The translations under genes and the position numbers were made by a program. A stretch of 64,000 nucleotides of DNA, taken from assembly GCA_019339365.1 (NCBI GenBank), contig CP079859.1, positions 1,488,001-1,552,000 of the forward strand, read 5' to 3'. Below the pieces are notes generated by a model, which saw nothing but the letters and a program-made list of their open reading frames with translations, ran no database searches and was not told the origin of the DNA. This document shows positions 38,052-49,001 of the stretch, piece by piece. The stretch comes from Vibrio neptunius (GTDB lineage: Bacteria > Pseudomonadota > Gammaproteobacteria > Enterobacterales > Vibrionaceae). How positions within the stretch are numbered: position 1 is the first letter of the stretch; every line of letters begins with the position of its first letter.

Positions 38052-38079
38052 TTTATCATATTTATACGGGTAGCAACCA

Positions 38080-38658
38080 GTGGCTCAGATGTACTTCTAT
38101 TACTCTGCAATGAATGCGGGGAAATCCACCACTCTTCTTCAATCCTCTTTTAACTACCAAGAACGTGGCATGACGCCCGTGATTTTCACCGCTGCATTGG
38201 ATGACAGATATGGGGTTGGTAAAGTGAGCTCTCGTATCGGTCTTCAATCAGATGCGCAATTGTTTCGCGCGGATACTGACCTGTACCAAGACATTATCGC
38301 GTTACATGAGGAAGAGAAGCGTCATTGTATCTTAGTGGATGAGTGTCAGTTCCTCACTAAAGAACAGGTATACCAGTTGACCGAGGTGGTGGATAAACTG
38401 CGTATCCCAGTTTTGTGTTATGGCCTACGTACCGACTTTTTGGGAGAGTTGTTTGAAGGCAGTAAATACCTTCTGTCTTGGGCGGATAAATTGGTAGAAC
38501 TGAAAACCATCTGTCATTGTGGACGCAAGGCGAATATGGTCATTCGTACGGATGAGCACGGAAATGCGATTGCTGAAGGTGATCAGGTTGCGATTGGGGG
38601 CAACGATCGATACGTGTCGGTATGCCGTCAGCATTACAAAGAAGCGCTCGGTAAGTAA
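38080..38658 (+). CDS. tdk: Thymidine kinase
   Basis: 192 aa. P-loop SAMNAGKST near residues 9-17, [11 protein letters not shown] as the Walker B/catalytic Glu region, the lasso-type loop, and a zinc ribbon with C-H-C ([10 protein letters not shown]) and C-x2-H (VCRQHY). It phosphorylates thymidine to dTMP. The start is taken as GTG 38080 ([10 protein letters not shown]), with an ATG nine bases later as alternative. Confidence 0.95.
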   Translation: MAQMYFYYSAMNAGKSTTLLQSSFNYQERGMTPVIFTAALDDRYGVGKVSSRIGLQSDAQLFRADTDLYQDIIALHEEEKRHCILVDECQFLTKEQVYQLTEVVDKLRIPVLCYGLRTDFLGELFEGSKYLLSWADKLVELKTICHCGRKANMVIRTDEHGNAIAEGDQVAIGGNDRYVSVCRQHYKEALGK

Positions 38659-38670
38659 GAATTCCAATGC

Positions 38671-38715
38671 AATACAACAAAAAACGGAGCTTCAGGCTCC
38701 GTTTTTTGTTGTATT
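38671..38715. terminator. Long perfect hairpin between tdk and infA
   Basis: AATACAACAAAAAACGGAGC pairs along its full 20 bp with 38696-38715 around a TTCAG loop. The central T6/A6 blocks give terminator tails on both strands, for tdk (plus) and infA (minus). Confidence 0.85.
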
Positions 38716-38748
38716 CGGCTAATTCGGATTGCGCGAGGCAATCAGAGA

Positions 38749-38967
<219 letters not shown>

Positions 38968-39047
38968 TTAATCCTCTTTTAAAAATGGATAATTTCAACC
39001 GACTGGTTTCGCCGATAAAAATGAAATAAGTAAAGTTGGGGCGTATT

Positions 39048-39746
39048 CTACCCTTGCCAACGCTGATTTACTAGCCTTTGATGGCGCTGAAAGCGGACTT
39101 TGTAACTCATTGCAGGGCATTCATCAATCTGATAACCCAAATAGAGCCACTGTTTTCCTTGCTGTTGACAGTATTCAAGCTGATACAATACACCGAGAGT
39201 ACCCAAAGATAATGGGTAATCAGGATCGAAAAAGGTGTAAAACGCACTGGCAGAATTGGAAAGAATATCAGTGACAGCGATAGCGATCAGGCGGTCTTGG
39301 TCATAGATATGTAAATACTGAGTGTTCAGCCAGTGGCATTGAGAAAACTTCGCAAACTCGTTCTGCTTAGGCGGGTACATGGTACCATCACTATGGCGGA
39401 CGTTGATATAGTGAGAATACAAATCAAACCAGCCCGGAATCATCTCGTCGCGCAGCTCCCAACTTAAATCTTTTGCTTTATTGAGTAAACGCTTTTGGCT
39501 TTTGGACAGGTCAATATCAGGTACTGAGACTCTGATTGCTTGGCAAGCTTGGCATTGGTCACAATGTGGCTTGTAAATCGTATCACCGCTGCGTCGAAAC
39601 CCGTTTGCCAGCAACACTTCATAGCTAGAAGCGGTATGCATTGTTGGATCTAAGGCTACTGCAACCCGTTCTTGCTTATCTTTTAGATAGCTACAAGGGT
39701 GGCAGTCGGTTAATCCAATACGGATTTGTTGCAGATCGGAACTCAT
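39048..39746 (-). CDS. bpt: Aspartate/glutamate leucyltransferase (Bpt/Ate1 family)
   Basis: 232 aa. It carries the Ate1-type N-terminal cysteine module (TDCHPCSYL and CDQCQACQA), the GNAT-like C-terminal domain (YHYINVRHSDG-like segment, then YLGYQIDECPAMSYKVRF). Bpt adds Leu to N-terminal Asp/Glu, producing N-degrons; Ate1 adds Arg. I use Bpt because it is paired with aat. The start is ATG 39746, overlapping the aat stop by 4 bases (ATGA), so it is translationally coupled. Confidence 0.9.
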   Translation of the reverse strand: MSSDLQQIRIGLTDCHPCSYLKDKQERVAVALDPTMHTASSYEVLLANGFRRSGDTIYKPHCDQCQACQAIRVSVPDIDLSKSQKRLLNKAKDLSWELRDEMIPGWFDLYSHYINVRHSDGTMYPPKQNEFAKFSQCHWLNTQYLHIYDQDRLIAIAVTDILSNSASAFYTFFDPDYPLSLGTLGVLYQLEYCQQQGKQWLYLGYQIDECPAMSYKVRFQRHQRLVNQRWQG

Positions 39747-40465
39747 TGATTCTCCTCTGAGGGCAGCGTAAGCCATTGAGCTTTAAAACTGTTATCGACA
39801 AGCTTTTCCTGTCTTAAGGATAGCAGGCTTTGCATAAATTCATCGCGTTCAAGCTCTTGAGCCCCCAAAGACTTGAGATGTGGGTTCATGACCTGACAAT
39901 CGATCAGTTTGCCGTTCATCGCTTTGAAATGTTCACAGAAATACCACAACGCTATTTTAGACGCGTTGGTTTGCTGACTAAACATAGATTCTCCGCAAAA
40001 AACTTGACCAATCGATAGACCATACAGGCCACCAATCAGTTCATCATTGCTCCAAACCTCGACAGAGTGGCAGTGGCCAAGAGATGCCATTCGTTTATAG
40101 GCGGAACGCATTTCATGGTTCAACCAAGTTTCATGTTCTGGCCGCATCGAAGCACAACGATCAATGACTGACTCGGTCGCTAGGTTGATGCTGATCCGAT
40201 ATTTGTGCTTACGTTGAAACTTTTTAAGACTTTTAGCCGGTTTGAATGTCTTAGGATCAAATACAGCTCTCGGAGATGGACTCCACCACAAAAGAGGTTC
40301 ACCAGGTCCATACCAAGGGAAAATCCCATTTTGGTAAGCAAGCAAAAGGCGATCCGGTGAAAGATCACCGCCAAAGGCAAGCAAACCATTAGGATCGCTC
40401 AATGCTTCGTAAGGAGACGGGAACCAAAGTTTGTTTTCGTCGAGCTCTGTTAAGTAAATCGCCAT
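39743..40465 (-). CDS. aat: Leucyl/phenylalanyl-tRNA--protein transferase
   Basis: 240 aa, the normal length. WFPSPYEALSDPNGLLAFGGDLS, GIFPWYGPGEPLLWWSPSPR and CQVMNPHLKSLGA are diagnostic. It transfers Leu or Phe to N-terminal Lys/Arg, feeding the ClpAP N-degron pathway. It is the first gene of an aat-bpt pair and probably reads on toward infA. Confidence 0.95.
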   Translation of the reverse strand: MAIYLTELDENKLWFPSPYEALSDPNGLLAFGGDLSPDRLLLAYQNGIFPWYGPGEPLLWWSPSPRAVFDPKTFKPAKSLKKFQRKHKYRISINLATESVIDRCASMRPEHETWLNHEMRSAYKRMASLGHCHSVEVWSNDELIGGLYGLSIGQVFCGESMFSQQTNASKIALWYFCEHFKAMNGKLIDCQVMNPHLKSLGAQELERDEFMQSLLSLRQEKLVDNSFKAQWLTLPSEENQ

Positions 40466-40479
40466 GAAACAGGAGAACC

Positions 40480-40938
40480 ATGATGAAAAAGTGGCTTTGG
40501 ATCTTATTCATTTTTCCGCTTGTTGCCAATGCAGCATATGAGAGAAATCAGGCCAGACCCGTAAATCAGGTCGTATTTGGTGAAGTGGACTCAGTTCGTT
40601 ATCTTACACAACAAGATATTGTTAAAGCTGAATCTTCAGGATGGGAAACTTTGCTTGGCGCTGTCGTCGGCGGTGTTATCGGCAATCAATTTGGTGGTGG
40701 AACAGGTAAACAAGTCGCCACTGGTGTTGGCGCGGTGGCAGGGGCGGGCATCGCTCATAAGCGTGCCAATCAGGAATATAAAGTGGAGTACAAGCTGGTC
40801 GAGGTTCTGATTAGCACAGACCAAAATAAGTTGATTGATGTGATTCAGGATGTCGATAACACAATGCTGTTTGAGCGTGGGGACAAGGTACGAATACTGT
40901 ATTTTGACAACGGCGTTAGGGTTGACAAAGAGTATTGA
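40480..40938 (+). CDS. Glycine-zipper 2TM domain envelope protein
   Basis: 152 aa. A signal peptide (KKWLWILFIFPLVANA) is followed by a periplasmic region and a glycine zipper, VVGGVIGNQFGGGTGKQVATG, then VGAVAGAGIAHK, like SlyB/Rickettsia 17-kDa-type proteins. No lipobox Cys is evident near the cleavage site. Its C-terminal half (RGDKVRILYFDNGVRVDK) resembles other family members. It lies divergent from aat and probably sits in the envelope; the role is unknown. Confidence 0.8.
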   Translation: MMKKWLWILFIFPLVANAAYERNQARPVNQVVFGEVDSVRYLTQQDIVKAESSGWETLLGAVVGGVIGNQFGGGTGKQVATGVGAVAGAGIAHKRANQEYKVEYKLVEVLISTDQNKLIDVIQDVDNTMLFERGDKVRILYFDNGVRVDKEY

Positions 40939-41097
40939 TGCACCCTGCGTGCTGTTAATGTAGATACCAGATAAAAGATCGCGACTAATTGTGATTTTGG
41001 TCTAGTTTTAGATGTCGATTTTAGATAGGCTGCAAGTACGAAGAATTGTTCATCGCTTGCTTAGGAAGGCAAAGTGATCAAGGAATAACTGAATTTA

Positions 41098-42379
41098 ATG
41101 GAAAGCCTTACGTTACAACCTATCAATAAAGTCAATGGTGAGGTCAACTTACCCGGTTCTAAGAGCGTTTCTAACCGTGCACTATTGCTCGCGGCACTGG
41201 CAAAGGGAACGACTCGCCTAACCAACCTTCTAGACAGCGACGATATTCGCCATATGTTGAATGCGTTAACTCAACTTGGTGTTAACTATACCTTGTCGCA
41301 AGACAAAACGGTGTGCGAAGTAGAAGGATTAGGTCGAGCTTTTGATACACCAGAAGCCTTGGAGCTTTTCTTGGGCAATGCAGGCACGGCGATGCGACCG
41401 CTCGCCGCTGCCTTATGTCTGGGAAGCGGAGAGTATGTATTGACTGGCGAGCCGCGTATGAAAGAGCGTCCGATAGGCCACCTCGTTGAAGCACTTCGTC
41501 AGGCTGGTGCAAATGTAGACTATTTGGAAAATGAAAACTTCCCACCTCTGAAAATTAAAGGCACGGGCCTGAAAGGTGGCACGGTTGAAATTGATGGTTC
41601 GATTTCCAGTCAATTCCTGACGGCCTTCTTGATGTCGGCTCCGCTAGCACAAGACGATGTGACCATCAGAATTGTTGGAGAGCTGGTCTCCAAACCTTAC
41701 ATTGACATCACTCTACACATTATGTCGCAGTTTGGTGTTGAGGTAGAGAACAACGATTATCAAGAGTTTGTTATCCGTAAAGGTCAATCTTATGTTGCTC
41801 CTGGTGATTTTTTAGTTGAAGGTGACGCTTCTTCTGCGTCTTATTTCCTTGCTGCTGCTGCCATTAAGGGTGGTGAAATCAAAGTGACAGGTATCGGTAA
41901 AAAAAAGCATTCAAGGCGATATCCAGTTTGCTGATGCGCTAGAAAAAATGGGAGCCGAAATCGAATGGGGTGACGATTACGTCATCTCTCGTGTTGGTCA
42001 GCTAAACGCTGTCGATATGGACTTCAACCATATTCCTGATGCGGCAATGACAATTGCAACGACGGCATTGTTTGCTAAAGGCACAACGGCTATCCGCAAT
42101 GTCTACAACTGGCGAGTGAAAGAAACCGATCGCTTAGCGGCAATGGCAACAGAGTTGCGTAAAGTCGGTGCAAAGGTGGAAGAAGGGGAAGATTACATTG
42201 TTGTCACGCCACCTACTCAACTAACCCATGCTGCGATTGACACCTATGATGATCATCGTATGGCAATGTGTTTCTCTTTGGTTGCTTTAAGTGATACACC
42301 TGTAACGATCAATGATCCGAAATGTACGTCAAAGACCTTCCCGGATTATTTTGACAAACTGGACTCGCTGAGCTGCTAA
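41098..42379 (+). pseudogene. aroA: 3-phosphoshikimate 1-carboxyvinyltransferase (EPSP synthase), one-base frameshift
   Basis: One added base splits a 426-aa AroA. N-terminal part: [48 protein letters not shown]. After the break: [21 protein letters not shown], then [16 protein letters not shown] and [14 protein letters not shown]. The break lies in A8 at 41899-41906; seven As give [11 protein letters not shown]. The enzyme joins shikimate-3-phosphate and PEP in the aromatic pathway. The two halves meet cleanly, so a sequencing indel is likely. A terminator-like stem follows at 42388-42412. Confidence 0.93.
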
Positions 42380-42387
42380 TTGTCGTG

Positions 42388-42412
42388 AACCCTGATGTAC
42401 GTCATCAGGGTT
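42388..42412 (+). terminator. Hairpin after aroA
   Basis: AACCCTGAT/ATCAGGGTT with a 7-base loop. The T-tail is short, and the next gene converges from the other side, so it may serve both. Confidence 0.6.
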
Positions 42413-42424
42413 TGATTGAGCGGT

Positions 42425-42640
42425 CTAATCTTCTAAAGTAAATTCTTTCGATAAGTGGTGTGCCAAATATTTGAAGATGTTAAAAACAGCGGTAGTGCTT
42501 GCTGTCGGTAGACCTTCATCATTCAAAAAGTAATTCCCTTTGAACACTAACACGTCATCTATCTCTTCGACACTGTCTGCTCGGATTCCTTCCGTATAGT
42601 CTTCATGTTCCTGAATGATGTGGTTGGCGATCAGTAACAA
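42425..42640 (-). CDS. YciN-like protein (DUF2498)
   Basis: 71 aa by the longest frame from a TTG at 42640. NHIIQEHEDYTEGIRADSVE and VLVFKGNYFLNDEGLPTAST match E. coli YciN, which also lies beside topA. The true N-terminus is uncertain: the frame continues upstream as VISKFELLLIAN with no ATG, so an ATT start, a small sequence error, or the TTG are all possible. The function is unknown. Confidence 0.78.
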   Translation of the reverse strand: MLLIANHIIQEHEDYTEGIRADSVEEIDDVLVFKGNYFLNDEGLPTASTTAVFNIFKYLAHHLSKEFTLED

Positions 42641-43037
42641 TTCGAATTTGGAAATGACTTTTTGTGAGCCATATGTATCACTCGCTTATCAATGTTTACC
42701 TTTATACAGGGGGATTTTAAGTGGGTTGGACACGAAAGCAAATGCGTCAGATCAATTTAATTTGAGCCAATGTTGGGTAGGGAAGAGGATAGGTTTTGTG
42801 ACCGGAGGCAAAATTTTTTTTTGTTGTACTAGCGAAAGCCTCTTTTCCACGTTTAGTATGTGGCACTTTCTAAACATAGAGTAAAGACCATTCGTCGAAT
42901 TGTCGACCAGTCAATGTTGAATTTGAAAAAAGATATTGATCTTCTGAGTTTCTCGCTCAATAGTAAAAAAGAAGCATTATATTAAAGTATGTCGTGCGTT
43001 AAATCGCCGAAATCATATTAAGGACACTTGAGTCAAT
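42641..43037. other. Intergenic region between the yciN-like gene and topA
   Basis: About 400 bp with no convincing gene. The plus-strand open frame at 42615-42884 has no family signature and its start overlaps the yciN-like gene. The topA promoter must be here. I see no riboswitch or strong hairpin. Confidence 0.5.
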
Positions 43038-45665
43038 ATGGGTAAGTCACTCGTTATTGTGGAGTCGCCAGCCAAGGCTAAAACCATCAATAAGTATTTA
43101 GGTAAGGACTTTATCGTTAAGTCCAGTGTGGGTCACGTTCGCGATCTGCCTACCGCAGGTCAGAGTACTGGCCAGAAAGCCGCAGCTGTCTCTACGAAAG
43201 GTTTGAGTGTTGAAGAAAAAGCTCGAATCAAAAAAGAAAAAGACCGTAAAGCGCTGATCAAAAAAATGGGTATCGACCCGTTTAACGGGTGGGAAGCTAA
43301 CTATCAGGTCTTACCTGGTAAAGAAAAAGTTGTTGCTGAGCTACAGAAGCTTGCGAAAGATGCAGACCGTGTCTACCTCGCAACCGATTTGGATCGCGAG
43401 GGAGAAGCTATCGCATGGCACCTTCGTGAGATCATCGGTGGCGATGAAGAGCGATACAAACGAGTTGTCTTTAACGAAATTACTAAGAATGCGATTCAAC
43501 AGGCTTTCCAGAAACCGGGAGAGCTCAGTATGGATGGCGTTAACGCTCAACAGGCACGCCGTTTTATGGATCGTGTTGTGGGCTTTATGGTCTCACCACT
43601 GTTGTGGAAAAAGGTCGCGCGTGGTCTGTCTGCTGGCCGTGTACAATCTGTTGCGGTAAAACTATTGGTTGAGCGCGAGCGCGAAATCAAAGCGTTTGTT
43701 CCAGAAGAGTTTTGGGACATCCACGCGGACACTAAAACCGCTGACAAGACCGATTTCCGTCTGCAGGTTGCTCAGAAAGATGGTGTGTCGTTTAAGCCGT
43801 CTAATGAAGCTGAAACGCAGTCAGCGATTGCTGTACTGGAAAAAGCAGCGTACGAAGTATGTAAACGTGAAGACCGCCCAACGTCGAGCAAGCCTTCTGC
43901 TCCTTTCATTACTTCGACACTTCAGCAAGCAGCCAGCACTCGTTTAGGTTACGGCGTTAAGAAAACAATGATGTTAGCTCAGCGTCTGTATGAAGCGGGT
44001 TACATCACTTACATGCGTACCGACTCAACGAATTTGAGCGCAGAAGCTGTAGAAACCGTTCGTGGATTCATTGGCGATGAGTACGGTGACGCTTACCTTC
44101 CGGCTAAACCTAATGTGTATGGCAGCAAAGAAGGTGCACAGGAAGCGCACGAAGCAATCCGACCTTCAGATGTGGCAGTTAAAGCTGACGATCTGAAAGG
44201 CATGGAAGCGGATGCGCATAAACTGTATTCACTGATCTGGAATCAGTTTGTCGCGTGTCAGATGACACCTGCAAAGTATGATTCTACGACAGTGAGCGTC
44301 AAAGCTGCTGAGTACACGCTTAAGGCCAAAGGCCGCATTCTTAAGTTTGATGGTTGGACTCGTGTTCAGCGTCCACTAGGTAAGAATGAAGACCAGATCC
44401 TGCCCGCTGTTCAGGTAGGTGACAAGGTTGATTTGATTCACTTAGATCCTAAACAGCACTTTACTAAGCCACCGGCGCGCTTTACAGAAGCGGCGTTAGT
44501 TAAAGAGCTTGAGAAGAGAGGCATTGGCCGTCCGTCAACGTATGCGTCTATCATTTCGACCATTCAGGATCGTGGGTACGTGAAAGTTGAACAACGTCGA
44601 TTCTACGCTGAAAAAATGGGTGAAATCGTAACGGATCGCTTAGATGATAGCTTCCATGAGTTGATGAACTATGAGTTTACGTCTCGCATGGAAGAAAAGC
44701 TTGACCAAATTGCTGAAGGTGAAGCGAACTGGAAGAAGGTGCTAGATAACTTCTTTGGTGACTTTACCGGTGATCTGGAAAAAGCGGAGCAAGATGAAGA
44801 CCTTGGTGGCATGAAGCCAAACCATATCGTCTACACCGATATCGAGTGTCCAACTTGTTCTCGTGAAATGGGTATCCGAACAGCATCGACAGGTGTATTC
44901 CTTGGATGTTCAGGTTATGCACTTTCGCCAAAAGAGCGTTGTAAGACCACCATTAATTTGGGTGACGAAGAAGGCATCATTAACGTTTTAGAAGAAGACG
45001 TTGAAACAGCAGCACTTCGTGCGAAAAAGCGTTGTCCGATTTGTGAAACTGCAATGGACGCTTACCTGATCGACGATAAGCGTAAGCTACACGTGTGTGG
45101 TAATAACCCTAATTGTGATGGTTACATCGTTGAGCATGGCGAGTACAAGGTGAAAGGGTACGACGGCCCTGTTGTTGAGTGTGACAAGTGTGGCAGTGAC
45201 ATGGTTCTAAAGAACGGTCGCTTTGGTAAATACATGGATTGCACTAGCGAGACATGTAAGAACACGCGTAAGATCTTGAAAAACGGCGAAGTCGCGCCGC
45301 CTAAAGAAGATCCCGTTCATCTTCCTGAGTTACCATGTGAAAACTCAGACGCCTACTTTGTATTGCGTGATGGTGCTTCAGGTCTGTTTTTAGCCGCAAG
45401 TACTTTCCCTAAATCACGTGAGACTCGTGCTCCTCTTGTCGAAGAGTTAGTTCGTTTTAAAGACCGTATTTCTCCGAAATTCCACTATCTCACGACGGCG
45501 CCTGAAAAAGATCCAGATGGTCTTCCTATGGTAGTGCGTTTCAGCCGTAAATCGAAAGAGAACTATGTTCGTTCTGAGGTTGATGGTAAGCCATCGGGTT
45601 ATACTGCGCTTTACATTGATGGCAAGTGGGAAGTGACCGACAAGCGTAAAAAAGCCGCGAAATAA
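43038..45665 (+). CDS. topA: DNA topoisomerase I
   Basis: 875 aa, type IA topoisomerase that relaxes negative supercoils. Toprim domain at 1-155 with D117/D119 in [13 protein letters not shown]; active-site Tyr Y325 in ITYMRTDST. The C-terminal part carries three or four 4-Cys zinc ribbons (CPTC, CPIC, CDKC pairs) from about residue 590 on. TATTAAGGA is upstream of the ATG. Full length; no frameshift seen here. Confidence 0.97.
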   Translation: MGKSLVIVESPAKAKTINKYLGKDFIVKSSVGHVRDLPTAGQSTGQKAAAVSTKGLSVEEKARIKKEKDRKALIKKMGIDPFNGWEANYQVLPGKEKVVAELQKLAKDADRVYLATDLDREGEAIAWHLREIIGGDEERYKRVVFNEITKNAIQQAFQKPGELSMDGVNAQQARRFMDRVVGFMVSPLLWKKVARGLSAGRVQSVAVKLLVEREREIKAFVPEEFWDIHADTKTADKTDFRLQVAQKDGVSFKPSNEAETQSAIAVLEKAAYEVCKREDRPTSSKPSAPFITSTLQQAASTRLGYGVKKTMMLAQRLYEAGYITYMRTDSTNLSAEAVETVRGFIGDEYGDAYLPAKPNVYGSKEGAQEAHEAIRPSDVAVKADDLKGMEADAHKLYSLIWNQFVACQMTPAKYDSTTVSVKAAEYTLKAKGRILKFDGWTRVQRPLGKNEDQILPAVQVGDKVDLIHLDPKQHFTKPPARFTEAALVKELEKRGIGRPSTYASIISTIQDRGYVKVEQRRFYAEKMGEIVTDRLDDSFHELMNYEFTSRMEEKLDQIAEGEANWKKVLDNFFGDFTGDLEKAEQDEDLGGMKPNHIVYTDIECPTCSREMGIRTASTGVFLGCSGYALSPKERCKTTINLGDEEGIINVLEEDVETAALRAKKRCPICETAMDAYLIDDKRKLHVCGNNPNCDGYIVEHGEYKVKGYDGPVVECDKCGSDMVLKNGRFGKYMDCTSETCKNTRKILKNGEVAPPKEDPVHLPELPCENSDAYFVLRDGASGLFLAASTFPKSRETRAPLVEELVRFKDRISPKFHYLTTAPEKDPDGLPMVVRFSRKSKENYVRSEVDGKPSGYTALYIDGKWEVTDKRKKAAK

Positions 45666-45689
45666 AGTTTCCCATATAAATTAAATTCG

Positions 45690-45717
45690 AAAGCAGCCTT
45701 CTGGGCTGCTTTTTTAT
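45690..45717 (+). terminator. topA terminator
   Basis: AAAGCAGCC/GGCTGCTTT stem with a T-rich tail, 24 bp after the topA stop. Confidence 0.85.
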
Positions 45718-46172
45718 TGTTTGGTGTATGTGGTCGACGGTCGTGTAGGTAAATGTTGCCGATTAAATCGTCATGGTTGAGATTCACTAAACTGCCATCT
45801 CACCTTCATATCATGTTGAAAGCAAAAAAAGAGGTCTAAGTGACCACTGTGTAAGCTTAGTGTTAAAGGCTTGTATTATCTGGGCTCGATTCTGTGACTT
45901 ACTTCAGGGCAGCAAAAAGCAAACTTTGTCGCGTTCAAGGTATGGCATCTTTTAAATTGTAAAATTAATGAAATACGGTAATTTATAGTAAACCTTGTGC
46001 ACACTTAAAGAATAAATAACAGATGAATTATAAAGTTAATTTATGTACGAATGGCTAGTTAAATATCCCATATCGTGTGTTTTTGAGATCAGGCTAGTAA
46101 CTAGGAAGACAAAGATAAGTCCCCGAAATAACAACTTATCTAGAATTAAAAAATTATTATGGAGAATAAATA
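45718..46172. other. Intergenic region upstream of glgC
   Basis: About 455 bp without a supportable gene. It must include the glgC promoter; the last 150 bp are AT-rich with an AGAATAAATAATG start context. No CRP or other operator could be assigned by eye. Confidence 0.45.
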
Positions 46173-47390
46173 ATGGCTGGTGTTTTAGGAATGATTTTAG
46201 CTGGGGGAGAAGGCTCTCGCCTGCGTCCGTTGACAGAGTCTCGCAGCAAGCCTTCGGTTCCTTTTGGCGGTAGTTATCGCCTGATTGATTTCGCTTTAAA
46301 CAACTTCGTAAATGCAGATTTAATGCGCATCTATGTACTCACTCAGTTCAAGTCTCAATCCTTGTTTCACCACCTCAAGAAAGGTTGGAATATCAGCGGT
46401 ATCACCGATCGATTTATAGACCCAATCCCTGCTCAAATGCGTACAGGCAAACGTTGGTATGAAGGTACAGCTGATGCGATTTATCAAAACCTACGTTTCA
46501 TGGAACTGGCTGAGCCGGAGCAAGTTTGCATTTTTGGCTCGGACCATATTTACAAGATGGATATCAAGCAGATGCTGGATTTCCATAAAGAAAAACAGGC
46601 TTCACTGACCGTTTCTGCGCTGCGTATGCGTTTATCTGAAGCGTCTGAATTTGGAGTGATAGAGGTTGACGAAGAGGGGAGAATGATTGGTTTTGAGGAA
46701 AAGCCAGCACAGCCCAAACCGATTCCTGGTGATCCTCAGTACGCTTTAGTGTCCATGGGTAACTACGTATTCGAAGCTCAGCCACTGTTTGCAGAATTGA
46801 TTGAAGATGCAGACAATCCGGATTCGTCCCATGATTTTGGCAAAGATATCATTCCCAAGATGTTTCCACGCGGTGATGTGTTTGTTTATGATTTCAGCAC
46901 CAACCGTATTACTGGCGAAAAAGAAGAAGTGTACTGGCGTGATGTCGGTACGATTGACGCATATTGGCAAGCGCATATGGATCTCCTTGAGAAAGATGCG
47001 CCATTCTCTCTATACAATCGCAAGTGGCCTTTGCATACCTTCTACCCAGCCCTTCCACCAGCGACTTTTTCTGACTCAGATAATGGCCGTGTGCAGATCA
47101 TCGACAGTTTAGTGTGCAATGGAAGTTATATTCGTGGCTCTCGAATTGAAAAATCTATACTTGGGTTCCGCAGTAACATTGCATCTACGTGCGATATTAG
47201 CGAAAGTATCCTTTTAGGCGACGTGAAAGTAGGCGAAGGCTGTATATTGCGTCGTGTCATCATTGATAAAGACGCGGATATTGCACCGGGAACACAAATT
47301 GGTGTAAACCTAATGGAAGATAAAAAGCACTTCCACGTGTCTAACGATGGAATTGTCGTCATACCAAAAGGAGCGCGAGTTGGCTACTGA
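46173..47390 (+). CDS. glgC: Glucose-1-phosphate adenylyltransferase
   Basis: 405 aa. Nucleotidyltransferase start MILAGGEGSRLRPLTESRSKP, then YEGTADAIYQNLRF, FGSDHIYKMD (catalytic Asp), EKP and the left-handed beta-helix allosteric domain from about residue 290. It makes ADP-glucose, the committed step of glycogen synthesis. The ATG has GGAGAATAA upstream. It overlaps glgA by 11 bp, so glgCA is one operon. Confidence 0.95.
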   Translation: MAGVLGMILAGGEGSRLRPLTESRSKPSVPFGGSYRLIDFALNNFVNADLMRIYVLTQFKSQSLFHHLKKGWNISGITDRFIDPIPAQMRTGKRWYEGTADAIYQNLRFMELAEPEQVCIFGSDHIYKMDIKQMLDFHKEKQASLTVSALRMRLSEASEFGVIEVDEEGRMIGFEEKPAQPKPIPGDPQYALVSMGNYVFEAQPLFAELIEDADNPDSSHDFGKDIIPKMFPRGDVFVYDFSTNRITGEKEEVYWRDVGTIDAYWQAHMDLLEKDAPFSLYNRKWPLHTFYPALPPATFSDSDNGRVQIIDSLVCNGSYIRGSRIEKSILGFRSNIASTCDISESILLGDVKVGEGCILRRVIIDKDADIAPGTQIGVNLMEDKKHFHVSNDGIVVIPKGARVGY

Positions 47391-48837
47391 GAATTTATCT
47401 ATTCTGTTTGTAGCATCGGAAGTTGAAGGACTGATTAAAAGTGGTGGCTTGGCTGATGTTGCCAAGGCACTGCCTGAGGCTCTTCTTAGACTTAAACAAG
47501 ATGTACGAGTAACCCTACCAGCTTATCAAAAAATCCCTCATATCGACTTGGCACCTACTGTGCTTGAGACGAATCTGGATCACTGGCCACATACTGAATA
47601 CAGCGTCAAAGCATTGAACCTTGCTGGGCTTAGCGTATACGCCATTGACTGCCCGCGATACTTTGAACGCCCGGAGATGTACGCAGAAAACAATCAAGCC
47701 TACAGCGACAATGGCGAACGCTTTGCCTTTTTCAGTGCAGCGTGTCTAGATATGCTGCCTAAGCTTAGTTTTCAACCCAATATTATACACGCAAATGACT
47801 GGCATACGGGATTGGTTCCTTATCTGCTTAAACACCGATATGGTCGCACAGCTTTTTTTGAACAAACAAAAAGTGTTTTATCAGTTCATAATGCGGTATT
47901 TAAAGGTGTGTTCAGTTACGAGGAGCTTCAGATTTTGCCTGAAATGCATACTCGTTACGCACCAGATGCCGCAGTGAGTTCAACACATGTCACTATGCTG
48001 AAAGCGGGCGTGATGAATGCAGATAAGATCAATGCGGTCAGCCCCACTTATGCGCAAGAGCTGAAAACAGAACTAGGCAGCCATGGTATGGCTGCTGAGT
48101 TCAAACATCGAGAGAGTGACTTAGTGGGTATATTGAATGGTTGTGACTACTCAGCTTGGAACCCCGAAACCGACCAGTATCTACCAGTTAACTACAAACC
48201 CAATCGTCAGAGTATGGTGAGAGGAAAGAAGGCATGTAAGCGAGCTCTTCAGGAGCGCGTTGGTTTAGCGGAAAATGACGGTGCAGTGTATGGCATGGTA
48301 TGCCGCCTGACGAACCAGAAAGGCGTCCATTACTTACTGCCGATACTCGACCAGTTTTTGCGTTATGAGGTTCAACTGGTCATTGTCGGTACAGGTGACC
48401 CAGTTCTGGCATCTAAGCTCAAAGATATCGAAGCCTTACACAGTGATAAGTTCAAGTTTATAGAGGCCTACGACAACGAATTGGCTCATCTGGTGGAAGC
48501 TGGGTCTGATTTCTTCCTTATGCCATCGGAATTTGAACCTTGTGGTTTAAATCAGATATACAGCATGGCTTATGGTACGTTACCTATCGTACGTGGAGTA
48601 GGCGGCTTGAAAGACAGCGTTAATGATTATGATGCTGATCCTGAGACCGCGACTGGCTTTGTGTTCCACTTACCAGAACCCAAAGAATTATTGCTCACTC
48701 TACAACGTTCTTTACTACTGTTTGCCCAGCAACCGAATGAATTAAAACGCGTTCAGTTGCATGCTATGCAGCAGGATTTTTGCTGGGATAAGTCGGCTGA
48801 TGAGTATTTAAGCTTGTATCTTAGTGCCCTCAAATAA
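47380..48837 (+). CDS. glgA: Glycogen synthase
   Basis: 485 aa, GT5 starch/glycogen synthase that extends alpha-1,4-glucan with ADP-glucose. KSGGLADVAKALPEAL is the K-x-G-G ADP-glucose motif; HANDWHTGLVPYLL, SVHNAVFKG and the second-domain EFEPCGLNQIYSM are conserved. The start is TTG 47380, chosen because AAGGAG lies about six bases upstream and no other start fits. The TTG falls inside the last codons of glgC (overlap 47380-47390), so the two genes are tightly coupled. Confidence 0.93.
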   Translation: MATENLSILFVASEVEGLIKSGGLADVAKALPEALLRLKQDVRVTLPAYQKIPHIDLAPTVLETNLDHWPHTEYSVKALNLAGLSVYAIDCPRYFERPEMYAENNQAYSDNGERFAFFSAACLDMLPKLSFQPNIIHANDWHTGLVPYLLKHRYGRTAFFEQTKSVLSVHNAVFKGVFSYEELQILPEMHTRYAPDAAVSSTHVTMLKAGVMNADKINAVSPTYAQELKTELGSHGMAAEFKHRESDLVGILNGCDYSAWNPETDQYLPVNYKPNRQSMVRGKKACKRALQERVGLAENDGAVYGMVCRLTNQKGVHYLLPILDQFLRYEVQLVIVGTGDPVLASKLKDIEALHSDKFKFIEAYDNELAHLVEAGSDFFLMPSEFEPCGLNQIYSMAYGTLPIVRGVGGLKDSVNDYDADPETATGFVFHLPEPKELLLTLQRSLLLFAQQPNELKRVQLHAMQQDFCWDKSADEYLSLYLSALK

Positions 48838-48850
48838 TCTCTATACTATG

Positions 48851-48879
48851 AAAAAGGGCGTCTATTAGACGCTCTTTTT
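48851..48879 (+). terminator. glgCA terminator
   Basis: AAAAAGGGCGTCTA with TAGACGCTCTTTTT, an imperfect stem with T5, right after the glgA stop. Confidence 0.8.
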
Positions 48880-49001
48880 GTTCAATTCTAAGCGTGATTT
48901 CTGGTAATTCTGAGCTCAATTGACATAAACTGACGTAAAATAAATTAAGTTTGTGGTACTCTGCTGACACATGAATTTCGAACCCGTTGACTGAATACTC
49001 T

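Noticed and set aside
42615..42884. 89-residue plus-strand open frame before topA
   Set aside because: It overlaps the yciN-like gene, lacks a start signal and resembles no family.
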